A DNA stretch of 34,707 nt from DSWT01 sp035415725 (GCA_035415725.1 DAOOGN010000036.1:1-34707), one strand, 5' to 3'; positions 1 through 10,002 are shown, numbered from the stretch's first letter. The notes: a model not told the origin generated them from the letters alone. Numbers and translations are program-made.

Positions 1-525
1 TGTGGGTTTAGCCGTAGGGCTTCAGCCCACGGCTCTCTCAGCCGAGGCTAAAGCCTTCGGCTCAACCCACCAAGCCCTGCGGGCTGGCCGCTCAGCCCCC
101 CAAGGGGGGCTTCGTATGTTTAGCCGTAGGGCTTTAGCCCACGGCCCTCAGCCGAGGCTAAAGCCTTCGGCTCAACGCACCAAGCCCTACGGGCTGGCCG
201 CTCAGCCCCCCTTGGGAGGTTTTGTGGGTTTAGCCCACGGCCCTCTCAGCCGAGGCTAAAGCCGTCGGCTCAACCCACCAGCCCTACGGGCTTGACAGCG
301 CAGCCCCCCTTGGGGGGCTTTGTGGGTTTAGCCGTAGGGCTTCAGCCCACGGCTCTCTCAGCCGAGGCTAAAGCCGTCGGCTCAACGCACCAAGCCCTGC
401 GGGCTGGCCGCTCAGCCCCCCAAGGGGGGCTTCGTATGTTTAGCCGTAGGGCTTTAGCCCACGGCCCTCATAGGGCTTCAGCCCACGGCTCTCTCAGCCG
501 AGGCTAAAGCCTTCGGCCCTCTCGA
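1..525. repeat. Tandem array of multi-hairpin units (about 4.5 copies)
   Basis: The stretch is built from units of roughly 97-117 bp, starting near 1, 118, 225, 322 and 437. A full unit holds four palindromes in fixed order: an AGCCGTAGGGC/AGCCCACGGCT arm pair, a GCCGAGGCT/AGCCTTCGGC pair, AGCCCTGCGGGCT, and AGCCCCCCAAGGGGGGCT (94-111 in the first unit). Copies differ by point changes and small deletions; the third lacks part of the first palindrome and the last is truncated. The short open frames across it are repeat-derived. The array lies just downstream of the importer's last ATPase gene and runs off the window's left edge. Confidence 0.85.
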
Positions 526-530
526 TCAGC

Positions 531-1343
531 TCACACAGTCGAGAGGTCCCACTCCTCATAAATCTTGGGGACGTCACTGATCAAACGTTTGGTGTAGTGC
601 TCCTGGGGGTGCAAAATGACCGCGTCGGCAGAGCCATGTTCCACAAATACACCGTGTTCCATGATGTAGACGCTATCAGAAACATAATACGCCAGACCGA
701 TATCATGGGTGATGAAAATGATCGTCATCCCGATCTCGTCGCGCAGTCCCATCAACATATCCAGAATGGTCGCGCGTGAACAGGCATCGATCATGGAGGT
801 GGGTTCGTCGGCAATCAGGATTTTGGGCATCAGCAGGAAGATGCGGGCAATCATCAGACGCTGCATCTGTCCGCCGGAAAGCTCGAAGGGATACTTGTTG
901 GTCAATTCATCGAATTTCAAATTGACGAAGCTGCACGCCTGGGTCATCATCTCGACTTTTTTGGCATGGGGAAACCTTCGACCGCCGCGCATGTGAATGC
1001 AATCTAAAAGTACCGCGTCAATCTTATGAAAGATGTTGTAGGAAGAGAAGGGGTCCTGAAAGATCGCTTGAATGTTTCTCCAGTATTCCAGTCTTTTCTT
1101 TTGCGTGCTGATATCACGTTTCTTCCCCTGGAAGTAAACCTCACCTTCTGTCGGATTGATCAATCCCAACAGCATCTTCGCCAAGGTAGTCTTGCCGCTG
1201 CCCGACTCGCCTACAATCGAGACAACCTCGCCCTCAGAGAAATCGAAATCCACATGATCGACGGCCAGCGTTTTCTGGCGACCAAAACCGAATACTTTGG
1301 TAAGTCCTGATCCGCTCAGACATGCTTTTCTTTCCTCAGCCAT
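531..1343 (-). CDS. ABC transporter ATP-binding protein, OppF/DppF-like
   Basis: Cytoplasmic ATPase subunit that, with the OppD-like partner, should power uptake through the two permeases of this operon. The 270-residue product has Walker A GESGSGKTT at 45-53, a Q-loop FQDPFSS near 95-101, signature LSGGQ at 155-159, Walker B ILIADE at 175-180 and a switch His in ITHD near 213. It ends about 30 residues after the HPQEHY segment, so it lacks the longer Cys-containing tail seen in its partner. Its ATG lies inside the 3' end of the upstream ATPase gene (8-base overlap), implying translational coupling. It is the last gene of the operon; the tandem repeat array starts right after it. Family is certain; the substrate is not. 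Confidence 0.95.
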   Translation of the reverse strand: MAEERKACLSGSGLTKVFGFGRQKTLAVDHVDFDFSEGEVVSIVGESGSGKTTLAKMLLGLINPTEGEVYFQGKKRDISTQKKRLEYWRNIQAIFQDPFSSYNIFHKIDAVLLDCIHMRGGRRFPHAKKVEMMTQACSFVNLKFDELTNKYPFELSGGQMQRLMIARIFLLMPKILIADEPTSMIDACSRATILDMLMGLRDEIGMTIIFITHDIGLAYYVSDSVYIMEHGVFVEHGSADAVILHPQEHYTKRLISDVPKIYEEWDLSTV

Positions 1344-2343
1344 TTTTGTAAGCCTCTCTCAATTCTTTTTCCGCAAAGATACAGCGGTAGGCGCGCCCCC
1401 CCCCTATGTTACGTAGGCCAATAGAAGTCACGATACATTCCGGTTGAACGTACTTACAACGTTCGGCAAACCGACAACCGGCCGGCGGATTCTTGAGATT
1501 GGGGGGCACACCGGGTATGGCGGTCAGTTTGACATTGCGCAGCCCCTCTTCGGGCACGATGATCGATCCCATGAGACCTTTGGAATAGGGATGGAGCGGA
1601 TCAAACACCGTCTCGCGGGCGGTGCCCTTTTCGACAATCTGGCCCGCATACATGACCATGATGTCGTCGGTGACGTTATACAGCAACGGAAGTTCGTGCG
1701 TGATGAAGATCAATGAACCGACCAGGCCATCGTGCAACAATTGCTTGATCATTTTGATGACCATTTTCTGTGAAGTGACATCGAGGGCCGAGGAAGGCTC
1801 ATCCGCGATCAGCACCTTGGGAGAAAGCAGCACCGATATGGCAATCACCGTGCGCTGTTTCATGCCGCCCGAAAGCTCGACGGGATATTTTTCCAATACT
1901 TGCGCCGGAAGTCCCAAAGTCTCAAACAACGTACATGCACGCTCATAAATCGCTTTCTTGTCGGCAGAAAAATCATGGGCGCGAATGACGTCTTCAATAA
2001 AGTGGATGACTTTCTGGGTAGGATTGAGTGCGTTCATGGCCGCCTGGGGGATATAGGCGATCTCCTTCCCCAATATCGATTTGCGCACGTCATCAGGGTC
2101 CATACCAGAAATATTACGTCCATCAATGATGATCTCGCCACTCATATAGTGCAGTGGAGCGAAGTAATAACCCATCAGGCTGAGCGCGAGCGTTGACTTG
2201 CCACAGCCGGATTCTCCCGCGATGCCCAGCGATTTCCCTTCCTCCACCTTCAGAGAAACGTGGTCCACCGCATAAACACTCTCCCCAAAGCGCGTGATAT
2301 ATCGCGTTGTCAGTTCGTTGACCTCTAAGATTGTTTTCGCCAT
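1336..2343 (-). CDS. ABC transporter ATP-binding protein, OppD/DppD-like
   Basis: Second ATPase of the importer, 335 residues. Walker A GESGCGKS is at 43-50, Q-loop IPQAAMNALNP near 98-108, signature LSGGM at 157-161, Walker B VLIADEP at 177-183 and the switch His in ITHE near 216. The C-terminal oligopeptide-transporter segment is present (FDPLHPYSKGL at about 248-257, then IPGVPP). Four cysteines follow in the arrangement PAGC, RC, PEC and YRC (290, 296, 303, 321). In some DppD/OppD proteins this motif binds a 4Fe-4S cluster, so one is possible here; that is inference. The ATG has AAGGGA about nine bases upstream, and the gene starts five bases after the upstream permease stop. Confidence 0.96.
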   Translation of the reverse strand: MAKTILEVNELTTRYITRFGESVYAVDHVSLKVEEGKSLGIAGESGCGKSTLALSLMGYYFAPLHYMSGEIIIDGRNISGMDPDDVRKSILGKEIAYIPQAAMNALNPTQKVIHFIEDVIRAHDFSADKKAIYERACTLFETLGLPAQVLEKYPVELSGGMKQRTVIAISVLLSPKVLIADEPSSALDVTSQKMVIKMIKQLLHDGLVGSLIFITHELPLLYNVTDDIMVMYAGQIVEKGTARETVFDPLHPYSKGLMGSIIVPEEGLRNVKLTAIPGVPPNLKNPPAGCRFAERCKYVQPECIVTSIGLRNIGGGRAYRCIFAEKELREAYKNG

Positions 2344-2348
2344 AGCTA

Positions 2349-3599
2349 TTATTCCCTTAATGCCGGATTGAACACCTGGTCAAGGCCGGTATTCATCAGA
2401 TTCATCGAGAACGTGATCAGCGCGATGGTAATAAGAACGGGTAAGTACGCCCACCATTTCCCCAGGACGTGCGCCTGGTAGATCATCGCCCAGTTCATCA
2501 TCAAACCCAAAGTGGGCACTTCGGTGGTTTTAGGCCCCAACCCCAGGATCGACAAGCCGGCCTCCGACAAGATGCCGGAGGAAATTTGCAAAATCAGCGC
2601 CATCACGACGTAGGAGGCAATGTAGGGGAAAATATCGGCAATGATGATGTGCACGACGGAGTGCCCGGAGAGTTTCGACAGGTTGACATGGTCACGATTG
2701 CGCAGCGAAATGACTTGCGCCCGCACCGCCCTGGCCGTCCATACCCAGGAGGTGAACCCGATCACCACGGCGATGGTAGAAGCGCCGCGTTTTTCTTGCC
2801 CGATACTGAATGAAATCAAGATCAACAATACCATGCTAGGGATGACGGTAAAGAGGTTGGTGAAGAACATAATAATGTCGTCCACCATGCCGCCGATATA
2901 CCCCGCCAGCAACCCCAGCGTCAAACCGATCAAGGTGGCAATGATACCGGCGACAAAGCCGATTTGCAACGATACGCGGGCGGCTGCCACCAACTCCGTC
3001 AACACATCCCTACCGAAGTTATCGGTGCCGAGTGGCAACACCCGTACATTCGCCACCTCGTTGACATTCACGTACTCCGCTTGCGCGATAGTTCCCTTCT
3101 CCTCAAGGGCGCCCGTCGCCGTGTTTTTCACGGCAATGATCGCCCCCTCGGTTGCCAACAGCCCTTCGAGCGAGGTGTTAAGCCGAATATAGTAATTGCG
3201 CTTGGCATTGGTCATCCCCGCTATGGACGCCTTGGGGTCAAAATGCGTCTCCCACAGTCCCAAGAGCTGTTCGGTATCGGCGATATCAATCTCGTCCTCA
3301 GGAATCCCATATCCTACCAGCCAATCCTTCATGGCAAGGCGGTCGTCGTTGTTTAACCTGCTGGCAATGCGCTTGGCAGCAGCGTCCTCCAGATTCAGTA
3401 TATATTTAGGAGCGCTTATGCTGTCATAGACATTCACATAGGTGCCGGGCTTGAAGAACGTGCCCTGAGCGATGATCGCCAGGGGAGGATCGGGAATGAT
3501 CAGCGGATAAATCAACACGATCAATAAAATAGCTACAAAAATGGAAAAACCAAAAATAAACTTGCCGGAGTGAAAAACTTGACGAAGGGTATGTTTCAT
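2349..3599 (-). CDS. ABC transporter permease, OppC/DppC-like, with large extracytoplasmic insert
   Basis: Inner-membrane permease of the peptide/oligosaccharide importer, 416 residues. TM1 is about 14-35, and the conserved permease region starts at PLGTDNFGRD (189-198), followed by about five hydrophobic segments and the cytoplasmic EAA-type loop that contacts the ATPases (RAQVISLRNRDHVNLSKLSG). OppC proteins are usually near 300 residues. The excess lies between TM1 and the GTDxxGRD motif, where about 150 mostly polar residues (36-188) should sit outside the membrane. The ATG has a good Shine-Dalgarno (GGAAGGTGG), and the gap to the upstream permease is 14 bases. Member of the five-gene importer operon. 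Confidence 0.94.
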   Translation of the reverse strand: MKHTLRQVFHSGKFIFGFSIFVAILLIVLIYPLIIPDPPLAIIAQGTFFKPGTYVNVYDSISAPKYILNLEDAAAKRIASRLNNDDRLAMKDWLVGYGIPEDEIDIADTEQLLGLWETHFDPKASIAGMTNAKRNYYIRLNTSLEGLLATEGAIIAVKNTATGALEEKGTIAQAEYVNVNEVANVRVLPLGTDNFGRDVLTELVAAARVSLQIGFVAGIIATLIGLTLGLLAGYIGGMVDDIIMFFTNLFTVIPSMVLLILISFSIGQEKRGASTIAVVIGFTSWVWTARAVRAQVISLRNRDHVNLSKLSGHSVVHIIIADIFPYIASYVVMALILQISSGILSEAGLSILGLGPKTTEVPTLGLMMNWAMIYQAHVLGKWWAYLPVLITIALITFSMNLMNTGLDQVFNPALRE

Positions 3600-3613
3600 A
3601 ACGCCACCTTCCC

Positions 3614-4618
3614 CTACTCAGCCTGCGCCGCTTTAATACGCGGATCGATGACGCCGTAAAGGATTTCAATGATGAAGTTCGCGCTCAGTACCATGATCGT
3701 GATGATCAAGGTAGTAGCCGAGATCAACGGATAATCCTGTCCCATGACGCCGTTGAGAATGGTGTAACCCAGCCCCGGATAGCTAAAAACGATCTCCGCC
3801 ACCAACGCGCCGCCGACCATGGTGCCGATGGATAACGCCAGCCCGGTGATCTGCGGCAGCATCGCATTACGGAATACATAGCCGATGATCTTCCGGTCTT
3901 TGATGCCCATGAAACGAGCGTACTTGACATAATCCGCATTCAGCTCGTAGATGGCCATGGAACGCATCCCAATCGCCTGTCCACCAATAGCGATCAACAC
4001 GATGGACCAAAAGGGCAACTGGTAATGGACGATCACGGAGTGGATAAATTTCCAGCTAAATTCAGGGATCAGGTCAAACCCATAGCCCCCCGAGGTGGGG
4101 AACCACTCTAAGGTGACGCCAAAGATGACCATAAGGATAATGGCCATACCAAAGGCCGGGAAATTGCTCACAAAAATACTGACAGGCATAAGGACTTTGT
4201 CAAATCCCCCCTTGAGGTAGGCCGCCAACGCGCCCAATGTGTTCCCGACCAGCCAGCCAACGATGATCGCCGGGAACTGCAATCCTATCGTCCACAAGAT
4301 GGAGGACTTGAGAGCGTCGGCCACCGTGCGCGGATACTGGCTGAAAGAGAAACCGAAATCACCCCGCAACACATTTCGCATGTAGATGAAAAATTGTTCG
4401 ACCATAGGTTTGTTGGTGCCGAACAGTTCCGTGTACTGCTGGTAAATAGCCCGAACTCCGGTCGCATCGCTCATACCTTGGGCCATCCTGGCGACGATGG
4501 CTGCCACGGGGTCTCCCGGCATCAAGCGGGGCAGGATGAAGTTCAATATGAAGGCACAAACCAGGGTGACAAGGAACCAGCCTAGCTTGTTGAGGAAATA
4601 CTTGCGGTATCCTTTCAA
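3614..4618 (-). CDS. ABC transporter permease, OppB/DppB-like
   Basis: First permease of the importer, 334 residues. It begins with a TM segment (about 13-31) ending in LPRLMPGDPV, as in OppB/DppB proteins, followed by five more hydrophobic segments. The EAA-type loop is the ELNADYVKYARFMGIKDRKI segment, followed by the conserved MLPQITGLALSIG and EIVFSYPGLGY motifs. The start is TTG: AAGGAGGTG lies eight bases upstream of it and no better start is nearby. A stem-loop lies between this gene and the upstream binding-protein gene, which may lower permease expression relative to the binding protein. Confidence 0.94.
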   Translation of the reverse strand: MKGYRKYFLNKLGWFLVTLVCAFILNFILPRLMPGDPVAAIVARMAQGMSDATGVRAIYQQYTELFGTNKPMVEQFFIYMRNVLRGDFGFSFSQYPRTVADALKSSILWTIGLQFPAIIVGWLVGNTLGALAAYLKGGFDKVLMPVSIFVSNFPAFGMAIILMVIFGVTLEWFPTSGGYGFDLIPEFSWKFIHSVIVHYQLPFWSIVLIAIGGQAIGMRSMAIYELNADYVKYARFMGIKDRKIIGYVFRNAMLPQITGLALSIGTMVGGALVAEIVFSYPGLGYTILNGVMGQDYPLISATTLIITIMVLSANFIIEILYGVIDPRIKAAQAE

Positions 4619-4697
4619 CGCAACACCTCCTTAGCGAATGAAGATATTCGTAGCGCGGGCGTCTCGTCCACGTCCAGGCATCCATGACCGGGTTAGT

Positions 4698-4734
4698 AAC
4701 AGCCATGTTCCGGTGTGGGCGGAACATGGCTGTT
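4698..4734. promoter_or_regulatory. Intercistronic stem-loop after the binding-protein gene
   Basis: A perfect 15-bp inverted repeat (4698-4712 with 4720-4734, 7-base loop) lies 20 bases past the binding-protein stop and about 80 bases before the permease start. The T-run is on the plus strand. For the minus-strand operon the A-run precedes the hairpin and no U-tract follows, so this is not a standard terminator for it. The likely role is 3'-end stabilisation or partial attenuation, giving more binding protein than permease. A plus-strand terminator is possible, but no plus-strand gene ends here. Confidence 0.6.
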
Positions 4735-4754
4735 TTTTTTGGTTGCTTTACGGT

Positions 4755-6686
<1,932 letters not shown>

Positions 6687-6755
6687 CTTCAAAATTCTCC
6701 TTCTTTTTGATTGTGAAATGAAATTGTTCTACGTAAGGTTTTGACCGAAAGAACG

Positions 6756-6787
6756 TCACCGCATAGATTCGATAGACACCTCCTTTT
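6756..6787 (-). promoter_or_regulatory. Strong Shine-Dalgarno in the importer leader with a two-codon ORF
   Basis: Inside the leader, AAAAGGAGGTG (6777-6787, minus) is a near-perfect anti-16S match but precedes no long gene. It is followed by ATG-CGG-TGA (6756-6764); a GTG overlapping the SD would give a seven-codon ORF with the same stop. The real binding-protein SD is about 80 bases further down. Possible leader peptide or ribosome-standby site; function unknown. Confidence 0.35.
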
Positions 6788-6820
6788 GTTTTGGGATTGG
6801 AATCGCTACCAACTCTTGTC

Positions 6821-6850
6821 ATTATAGCACATATCGTTACAGAATGTCAA
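6821..6850 (-). promoter_or_regulatory. Sigma-70-type promoter of the ABC importer operon
   Basis: On the minus strand TTGACA (6845-6850) and TATAAT (6821-6826) are both perfect consensus hexamers separated by 18 bases. Transcription should start near 6813, leaving a leader of about 127 bases before the binding-protein ATG. Confidence 0.8.
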
Positions 6851-6959
6851 TAAATGTTCCGTGGACATCCGTTGATATTTCAGAAATTCATCATGAACCG
6901 GCGCCGGGGGTGTAACGCGGGGCTCCGACACTGATTTTTTATACTTTTCGTGTAACTAT

Positions 6960-7284
6960 TCAGCCACCTTTGCCAGGTAGCGAACGGGACTTTGGGGAGG
7001 GCACATAATAGGTTACCCCTTCGGCAGGTGCTGACCCTCTCATCCCCCAACCCCCTTCTCCCCCGCAAGCGGGGAAGAAGGGGGCAAAAGGGGGTGTGGC
7101 GGGCGGCTTCGCCGCCCGCCACACCCCTACAAAAATCCCCCTTCCCTGAGGGGAAGGGGGCAGTATCGAATGGGTCGAGGGGGACACGGCATTTTTGTCG
7201 ACTACAAAAATCCCCCTTCCTGGAGGGAAGGGGGGCAGGGGGGATGGGCTTATAGAAACACGCATATCTTGTCATACAGAAGCA
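6960..7284. repeat. Dispersed non-coding repeat R1 (pair with 9582-9841)
   Basis: This block matches 9582-9841 in the same orientation over nearly its whole length, from CAGCCACC...TGCCAGGT to a shared ACACGC...TTGTCAT end. Each copy holds CCCCCGCAAGCGGGG, a perfect 17-bp hairpin arm pair (7091-7107 with 7111-7127, loop TTC) and AAAAATCCCCCTTCC...GGAAGGGG palindromes. R1 is longer because the AAAAATCCCCC palindrome module occurs twice (near 7130 and 7206). The open frames in it shift freely between copies and are not credible genes. With the promoter and the repeats that follow, it fills the gene-free space 6687-7454. Confidence 0.85.
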
Positions 7285-7296
7285 CCTGGCCTACCA

Positions 7297-7363
7297 AAGT
7301 CTACGCCAAACCTGGCATAGGGAATAAGTGGCTTCGTCAGGTTTACGAGCCTGAATAGATACC
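7297..7363. repeat. Dispersed repeat, uninterrupted copy (inverted relative to 34641-34707)
   Basis: About 63 of 67 bases match the reverse complement of 34641-34707, through CCTGGCATAGGGAATAA, GGCTTCGTCAGGTTTAC and AGCCTGAATAGATACC. A third copy at 11197-11390 is interrupted by another palindromic element. No coding potential is seen. Confidence 0.8.
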
Positions 7364-7364
7364 T

Positions 7365-7432
7365 TTTCGTGTCAATCCGTGAAATCCGTGGCTGGTTTTT
7401 TATTGCGGCCCCACGAAATCCTGAAGAACTAA
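7365..7432. repeat. Dispersed repeat related to 21560-21616
   Basis: Shares GGTTTTTTATT and CCCCACGAAATCCTGA with 21560-21616 in the same orientation and lies directly after another repeat. It resembles the 'TGTCAATCCGTGAAATCCGTGG' type of intergenic repeat common in environmental bacterial genomes. Non-coding. Confidence 0.65.
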
Positions 7433-7454
7433 ACAGGCTGTTGGTGGGGAACAA

Positions 7455-9386
7455 CTATGATGGATTTGTCGGCGTCTCCGTCGATATGGGCGTCTCTGTG
7501 GGTGTCTCTGTCGGTGTGGGCGTCTCTGTGAGTGTAGCGGTTGGTGTCATTGTTGCTGTCGGTGTGGGGGTAGGCGTGGATGTCGGTGTGGCCGTAGGTG
7601 TAGGGGAGGGCGTTGGCGTCAGGGTTGAAGTCGAGGTAGGCTTTGGCGTAGCCGTGTACAAATCACTCAGCCGATCGATCCACATTTTGACCAAAGCCAC
7701 ACCGCCGTTCTCATAATAATCGACGCGGATGGTATGTTGGCCTGCACCTACAGAGACATCCGCTGTGTACGTTCGCTCGCCCCGGCTAATATGCCATTCA
7801 TCCACAATCTGCACATTATCCAGGAAAATACGCACTCCGTCGTCGGCAACCGCCGAGAAGCGATAAACGCCTGCCGCCATATCCAGACTGCGGCTCCAAC
7901 GCGCGGAGAAGTTATCCACCGGCAGGCCGACGGCGGGCGCATTGTACTGCCAGGTGAAGTCAATTTTGGCGTCATTGCGGATGAAAACCGGGTTGCCGGT
8001 CAAAGTGGCATTGTTCCAATATTCACCCTTCCAGTCGGGAAATGTGGGCGTTATCTTCTCCCAGGTTAGACGCAGGCACGCCTGCCCCCCTGCCTCGTAA
8101 TAATCGATGCGCAAGCGGTGCTCACCGGCCGCCAGCGGTAGCTCTACCGTCTTCTCGCGTTCTGCGCCATCGCGCCATTCATCGATGACCAGTTGATCGT
8201 CGATCCAAAGGCGCGCGCCGTCGTCCATCCATAAATGGAAGCGATAGGTAGTCGCCTCCAACGTCACCGTGCGTGTCCAACGGGCCGAAAAGTTGTCAAC
8301 CGCAAGCCCCTCCTGCGGCGCTGCGGTGCCCCAATCGAAATCCAGACTGGCGTCATTGCGCGTCAGCACCGGGGCGCCTTCCAGTTGCCGGTTATTCCAG
8401 TATTCACCTTTCCAATCGGGAAAGACCGTGAGTTTTTCCCAGCGCAGGCGGATGACGCTCTGTCCGGTCGCCTCGTAGTATTCCACCCGCAGGGAGTGAT
8501 TTCCCGCCGTCAGCGGGAGGTCGGCAGTGACGGTACGCACCGAACCCGGGCGCCATTGATCGATGCTCAGGTTGCCATCGACGTATAGCCGCGCGCCATC
8601 ATCCATCGTCAGGAAGAAACGATAGGTTCCGCCCTCAAAATCCAGGGTGCGTGTCCAACGCGCGGAGAAGTTGTCCGCCGGGATGCCGCCAGCAGGAGAA
8701 TCACCTGCCCAGTTGAAATCCACCTGGATGTCATTGCGCACCACGGCCGGCGAACCCGACAGGGTGGCGTTGACGAAGTACTCACCGCGCCATGCGGTGA
8801 TATTGGGCGTCGCTGTTGGCGATGGCGAAGGTGAGGGTGTCTGCGTGGCAGTTGGTGTGAGGGTTGGTGTGGGGGTGGCCGTCTTAGGGGTTGGCGTGGA
8901 CGAAGGCGTCGGCGCCGGCGCGGGTGTAGCGACGATCAAAGGCGCGCTGGCCTGCGTCTGGCTCCCCGGGACCTGTCCCAGAACCTCCACGGCAGCGTAA
9001 CCGGCCCACATTTCCGCCAGGGTGAAGGTTGTGGTAAAAGTTCCATCCGTTTTGACCAACGCGGTCGCCACGGGGGGCAGGACGTTCTGGTTGGTCCGCG
9101 GATCAACCAGGATGATGTCCACGGCCACATTCGGGGGCCAGTTCATGCCCAGGACGTTGACCGCCGTGCCCGGTGTCGCGGCAGGCGGTGACACGCTGAG
9201 CGACGGCATTTGATGGAGCGGCAACGGCGTCGGCGTAGGCAACACACCGGTAGTGCGCAAGGCCAGTATCAGCAATACGCAGATGGCGATAAAGCCGAGA
9301 GCAACAAACCCTACCACGAACAAAAACCAGCGGGGCACCTCTGAAGGCGGGGCCGGATTGTACGATGATTCTGGTACGTCTTGCAT
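7455..9386 (-). CDS. Membrane-anchored surface protein with three PA14 domains
   Basis: Predicted 643-residue surface protein. The start is the ATG at 9386, which has GAGGGAG five bases upstream; an in-frame extension of 62 codons lacks support. Order: short cytoplasmic Pro-rich tail, one TM helix (about 20-43), an Ig/TIG-like domain (about 61-152), a PT-rich linker (153-195), three PA14 repeats (about 198-318, 324-446, 452-572), then a PT/ET-rich low-complexity tail to the C-terminus. Each PA14 copy shows (W)KGEYWNN..L.G.PV..RNDA..DF.W, DNFSARWTR, YRF....DDGARL..D and RVEYYE. PA14 domains commonly bind glycans, so adhesion or glycan binding is likely but not shown. There is no sortase or C-terminal anchor motif. 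The gene is bracketed by direct repeats R1 and R2, so it may be mobile or recombination-prone. Confidence 0.88.
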   Translation of the reverse strand: MQDVPESSYNPAPPSEVPRWFLFVVGFVALGFIAICVLLILALRTTGVLPTPTPLPLHQMPSLSVSPPAATPGTAVNVLGMNWPPNVAVDIILVDPRTNQNVLPPVATALVKTDGTFTTTFTLAEMWAGYAAVEVLGQVPGSQTQASAPLIVATPAPAPTPSSTPTPKTATPTPTLTPTATQTPSPSPSPTATPNITAWRGEYFVNATLSGSPAVVRNDIQVDFNWAGDSPAGGIPADNFSARWTRTLDFEGGTYRFFLTMDDGARLYVDGNLSIDQWRPGSVRTVTADLPLTAGNHSLRVEYYEATGQSVIRLRWEKLTVFPDWKGEYWNNRQLEGAPVLTRNDASLDFDWGTAAPQEGLAVDNFSARWTRTVTLEATTYRFHLWMDDGARLWIDDQLVIDEWRDGAEREKTVELPLAAGEHRLRIDYYEAGGQACLRLTWEKITPTFPDWKGEYWNNATLTGNPVFIRNDAKIDFTWQYNAPAVGLPVDNFSARWSRSLDMAAGVYRFSAVADDGVRIFLDNVQIVDEWHISRGERTYTADVSVGAGQHTIRVDYYENGGVALVKMWIDRLSDLYTATPKPTSTSTLTPTPSPTPTATPTSTPTPTPTATMTPTATLTETPTPTETPTETPISTETPTNPS

Positions 9387-9455
9387 TTCATCTCCCTCAC
9401 TTCTCTTGAGAGAAACCCGATACGCCACATTCCTGGAATAATGCCGTGCAGCTTC

Positions 9456-9461
9456 ATTATA
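9456..9461 (-). promoter_or_regulatory. Possible -10 element of the PA14 gene
   Basis: TATAAT on the minus strand lies about 70 bases upstream of the chosen ATG. No convincing -35 is found at 16-18 bases, so this is a weak call. Confidence 0.3.
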
Positions 9462-9581
9462 CTCCAGGACGCCGAAATGATCGCTAGGGCGGCTGAATAA
9501 ATTGCGTGTAACAGCGGCGCCATGGAGAGAGAGATTGACATCTTTTGTACTCGTCAGGATGATATTGAACACGTCCCTATG

Positions 9582-9841
9582 CAGCCACTCTTGCCAGGTG
9601 GCGAAGGGGACTTTGGGGAGGGTGCATCATGGGTTGACACTTCGGCTATAGGCGATGACCCTCTCATCCTCCCCACCCCCTTCTCCCCCGCAAGCGGGGA
9701 AGAAGGGGGTGAAAAAAATGGGGGTGTGGCGGGCGGCTTCGCCGCCCGCCACACCCCCTACAAAAATCCCCCTTCCTGGGGGGAAGGGGAGGAGGGGGAA
9801 TAAGCTCATAGAGACACGCCTACTTTGTCATCCAAGAGCAC
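9582..9841. repeat. Dispersed non-coding repeat R2 (pair with 6960-7284)
   Basis: Direct copy of R1, with the same 17-bp hairpin arms (9721-9737 and 9741-9757) and CCCCCGCAAGCGGGG. Short ATTGACATCTTTT sequences occur on both sides (9533-9545 and 9936-9948). It fills most of the gene-free space 9387-10002. Confidence 0.85.
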
Positions 9842-9888
9842 GCCGAGATGGATACTATTTCTTTGCGTCCTCAGCGTGCTCAGCGGCG
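9836..9888. repeat. GAGCACGCCGAG/CTCAGCGTGCTC palindromic repeat
   Basis: Arms 9836-9847 and 9870-9881 are complementary at 11 of 12 positions. It belongs to the CACCGCnGAG...CTCnGCGGTG-like family also seen at 13712-13837 and inside 29802-29937. Non-coding. Confidence 0.6.
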
Positions 9889-9936
9889 GAAACGAATCGA
9901 GCCGCGTGTCCAACATCTTGTTGACCGGTATAGAAA

Positions 9937-9977
9937 TTGACATCTTTTTGACTTATGCTAGACTAATAATGTATGGT
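9937..9977 (+). promoter_or_regulatory. Candidate promoter of the CpaB-like gene
   Basis: Two overlapping solutions exist: TTGACA (9937-9942) with TAGACT (9959-9964, 16-base spacer), or TTGACT (9948-9953) with TATGGT (9972-9977, 18-base spacer). The second leaves about 20 bases before the ribosome-binding site. The pairing cannot be settled by eye. Confidence 0.45.
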
Positions 9978-10002
9978 GAAATTATGAGCACAGGAGGTGC
10001 TT

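Noticed and set aside
2..507. Two short plus-strand frames (85 and 71 codons) in the left-end array
   Set aside because: The protein text simply repeats with the DNA palindromes; the units are structural repeats, not a gene family.
1..525. CRISPR-like array
   Set aside because: Units are adjacent, about 100 bp, with no unique spacers; the 21-bp repeats at 29580-29747 are coding and likewise spacer-free.
4698..4740. Intrinsic terminator for the importer operon
   Set aside because: The T-tract is on the wrong strand for the minus-strand operon, and the permease genes continue downstream.
6880..7275. Overlapping short frames on both strands in R1 (and the same in R2, 9522-9924)
   Set aside because: Repeat-derived frames that change between the two copies of the repeat; no conservation of reading frame.
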